Origin: Chloroflexota bacterium
GTDB lineage: Bacteria > Chloroflexota > Dormibacteria > Dormibacterales > Dormibacteraceae
Direction: 5' to 3'
DNA: 22,730 nt
Assembly: GCA_005880175.1 (NCBI GenBank)
Contig: VBJR01000159.1
Coordinates: 1-22,730, forward strand
Positions 21,522-22,730 of the stretch are shown in pieces (the first letter of the stretch is position 1; every line of letters starts with the position of its first letter). A program made the translations under genes and the position numbers. The notes under the pieces were generated by a model. It was not told the origin of the DNA, ran no database searches, and was given only the letters and a program-made list of their open reading frames with translations.

Positions 21522-22723
21522 TCAGGGTGGCAGCGGGTCGCGGATCGCGGTCCAGGTCCGGTCCGGCTCGCGCGCCAGCCGGTAGCCGCCTTCGTGCAGC
21601 CGGTGATGGCACCGGCTGCAGACCAGCGCCCCGTTTTCCACCGACGTCTCGCCACCGTCGATCCAGTGCACGAGGTGGTGACCATCGCACCAGGCGGCCG
21701 GCCGGCCGCACAGGACGCAGCCGCGGTCCCGCGCTGCCAGCGCCCGCCGCTGCGCCGCCGTGAACGTCCGGCTCGTCCGCCCCACGCTCAGCGGATCGCC
21801 ACCCTCGTCCACCAGGACGCACGTCAGCTCGCAGTCGCACGCGACACGGCGCAGGAACTCGCCGCTCACCGGCTGCCCCCACTCCAGGTCGGCCGCCTTC
21901 GAGCCCGGCATCCTGGCCAGCGTCTCGACGCTCGCGGTCAGCGTCAGGTGAGGGCGCTGGCCGCCCACCTGGGGCAGCTCGCCGCTGTCGAGCTGGCGCC
22001 GCAGGAGCTCGCGCAGCGAGTCGTGCCGGCGCTGCGGCCACGAGCGCTCGTCGTCGCGAGCGGGCGGGCTCATCAGGGAGTCGAGCGCGGTCCGCAGCAT
22101 CGCTCCGGTCTCGGCGTCGAGCACGCCGTCGAGGTGGTAGACGCCGTCCATCGACTCGCTGAGGTGGAGCCGGCGGCGCTCGCGATTGTGCGCCTCCTCG
22201 CCCACCACCGCTTCCGGCGCGAAGGTGTGGCGCAGGTGCCGGGTGACCGCGCCCAGCCGCTGCGGATCGACGCGCTGGGCCAGCTGCACCAGCGACGGAG
22301 CGGCCTCCTCCACCACCTCGGCGGGCGCGTCCTCCAGCACCCTCGTGATCGCCTGCACGTGCTGCAGGTTGACCTCACCGGCCGCGAAGGCGCGGCCACC
22401 TCGGACAGCCGGCCGAGCTGTCGAGCGACCCGGACCTGCTCCGAGGCCGCGTTCGGCGAGAGGCGGACCGCACCGCGCAGCCAGGCGCTGGTGGAATGGG
22501 CGTCGAAGGCCGCGAAGCCCCGGGTGCGATCGAAGACCGCGACCCGGCGCGTGATCTCGGCCTCCATGCGGCTGCGCAGCATGAACAGGGCGGCGATCTG
22601 CTCCCCGAGCAGGCTCGAAGGCATGTCGAGCGCATCCTCCCGCGCCAGCTGATCGAACGATTCGACCAGCCCGTCGAGCGGAGCCAGAGCCGGGCTGAAG
22701 GCAGCCACCGCGACCGAGCACAT
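21522..22723 (-). pseudogene. DUF222/13E12-repeat HNH endonuclease-like protein with one-base frameshift
   Basis: Read from the ATG at 22723, the first frame gives a DUF222-type helical N-terminus (SFDQLAREDALDMPSSLLGEQIAAL, then SRMEAEITRRVAVFDRTRGFAAFDAHSTSAWLRGAVRLSPNAASEQVRVARQLGRLSEVA). Near 22388-22395 the reading frame moves by one base and continues as FAAGEVNLQHVQAITRVLEDAPAEVVEEA through the rest of DUF222 to a C-terminal HNH domain: DRGCVLCGRP, WCDGHHLVHWIDGGETSVENGALVCSRCHHRLHEGG. All catalytic-type His/Asn and the zinc-type Cys pairs are present. Inserting one base would restore about 400 residues, usual for the family. These genes are abundant in some actinomycete genomes and their function is unsettled. 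The start may lie beyond the window edge. A sequencing slip is a serious alternative. Confidence 0.75.
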
Positions 22724-22730
22724 GCCCCGA

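Noticed and set aside
1..22730. tRNA, rRNA or integrase/attachment sites
   Set aside because: Looked for along the window; no cloverleaf-like segment, rRNA stretch, recombinase or transposase gene was recognised.

Overview
The window is GC-rich, dense, mostly plus-strand DNA with many GTG starts, 4-bp stop/start overlaps and a leaderless-looking gene. Together with gene content (NarL-type pair with a DGAQQRL kinase box, TreT-like GT4, DUF222/13E12 HNH protein, expansin with a CelR/CebR-like operator) this points to an actinomycete; I cannot fix the genus.

Layout. 1-819: 3' part of an Fe(II)/2-oxoglutarate oxygenase (AsnO/VioC type), possibly the edge of a peptide-natural-product cluster lying to the left. 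863-3384: a divergent two-component pair, NarL-type regulator (minus) and sensor kinase (plus, broken by a short deletion/frameshift). 3484-5457: Hsp20, a nucleotidyltransferase-BON fusion and a metallophosphoesterase in one operon. 5483-8552: inverted-repeat-rich promoter region, a 10-codon leader ORF, a TreT-like trehalose synthase, a second GT4 glycosyltransferase, then a ChaB protein. 8553-8989: a remnant of a Crp-type regulator, then a clear promoter with two copies of a 14-bp palindrome. 8990-16914: a tightly packed eight-gene plus-strand operon, LivK-LivG-LivF-LivH-LivM-type ABC importer, MarR regulator, 4-hydroxybenzoate 3-hydroxylase (PobA) and a secreted tannase/feruloyl-esterase-family enzyme, closed by a 13-bp-stem hairpin. 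16975-17854 (minus): broken expansin-like gene behind a near-perfect CelR/CebR box. 18000-19215: broken ferredoxin-reductase-type flavoprotein gene. 19289-20014: Cys-rich winged-helix regulator. 20103-21503: orphan HAMP histidine kinase. 21522-22723 (minus): frameshifted DUF222-HNH gene.

Main biological reading: the 8990-16914 operon looks like a self-contained system that cleaves a plant-type aromatic ester outside the cell, imports the aromatic acid with a Liv-type ABC transporter, hydroxylates 4-hydroxybenzoate to protocatechuate, and is probably controlled by its own MarR protein acting on the paired palindromes just downstream of the -10 box. The neighbouring expansin gene fits a plant-cell-wall lifestyle.

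The second striking point is that three genes (1634-3384, 16975-17854, 18000-19215) each carry an internal gap of roughly 15-30 codons with a frame change while both flanks remain well conserved, and a fourth has a one-base shift. Whether this is real recent decay or an assembly fault must be settled with reads.
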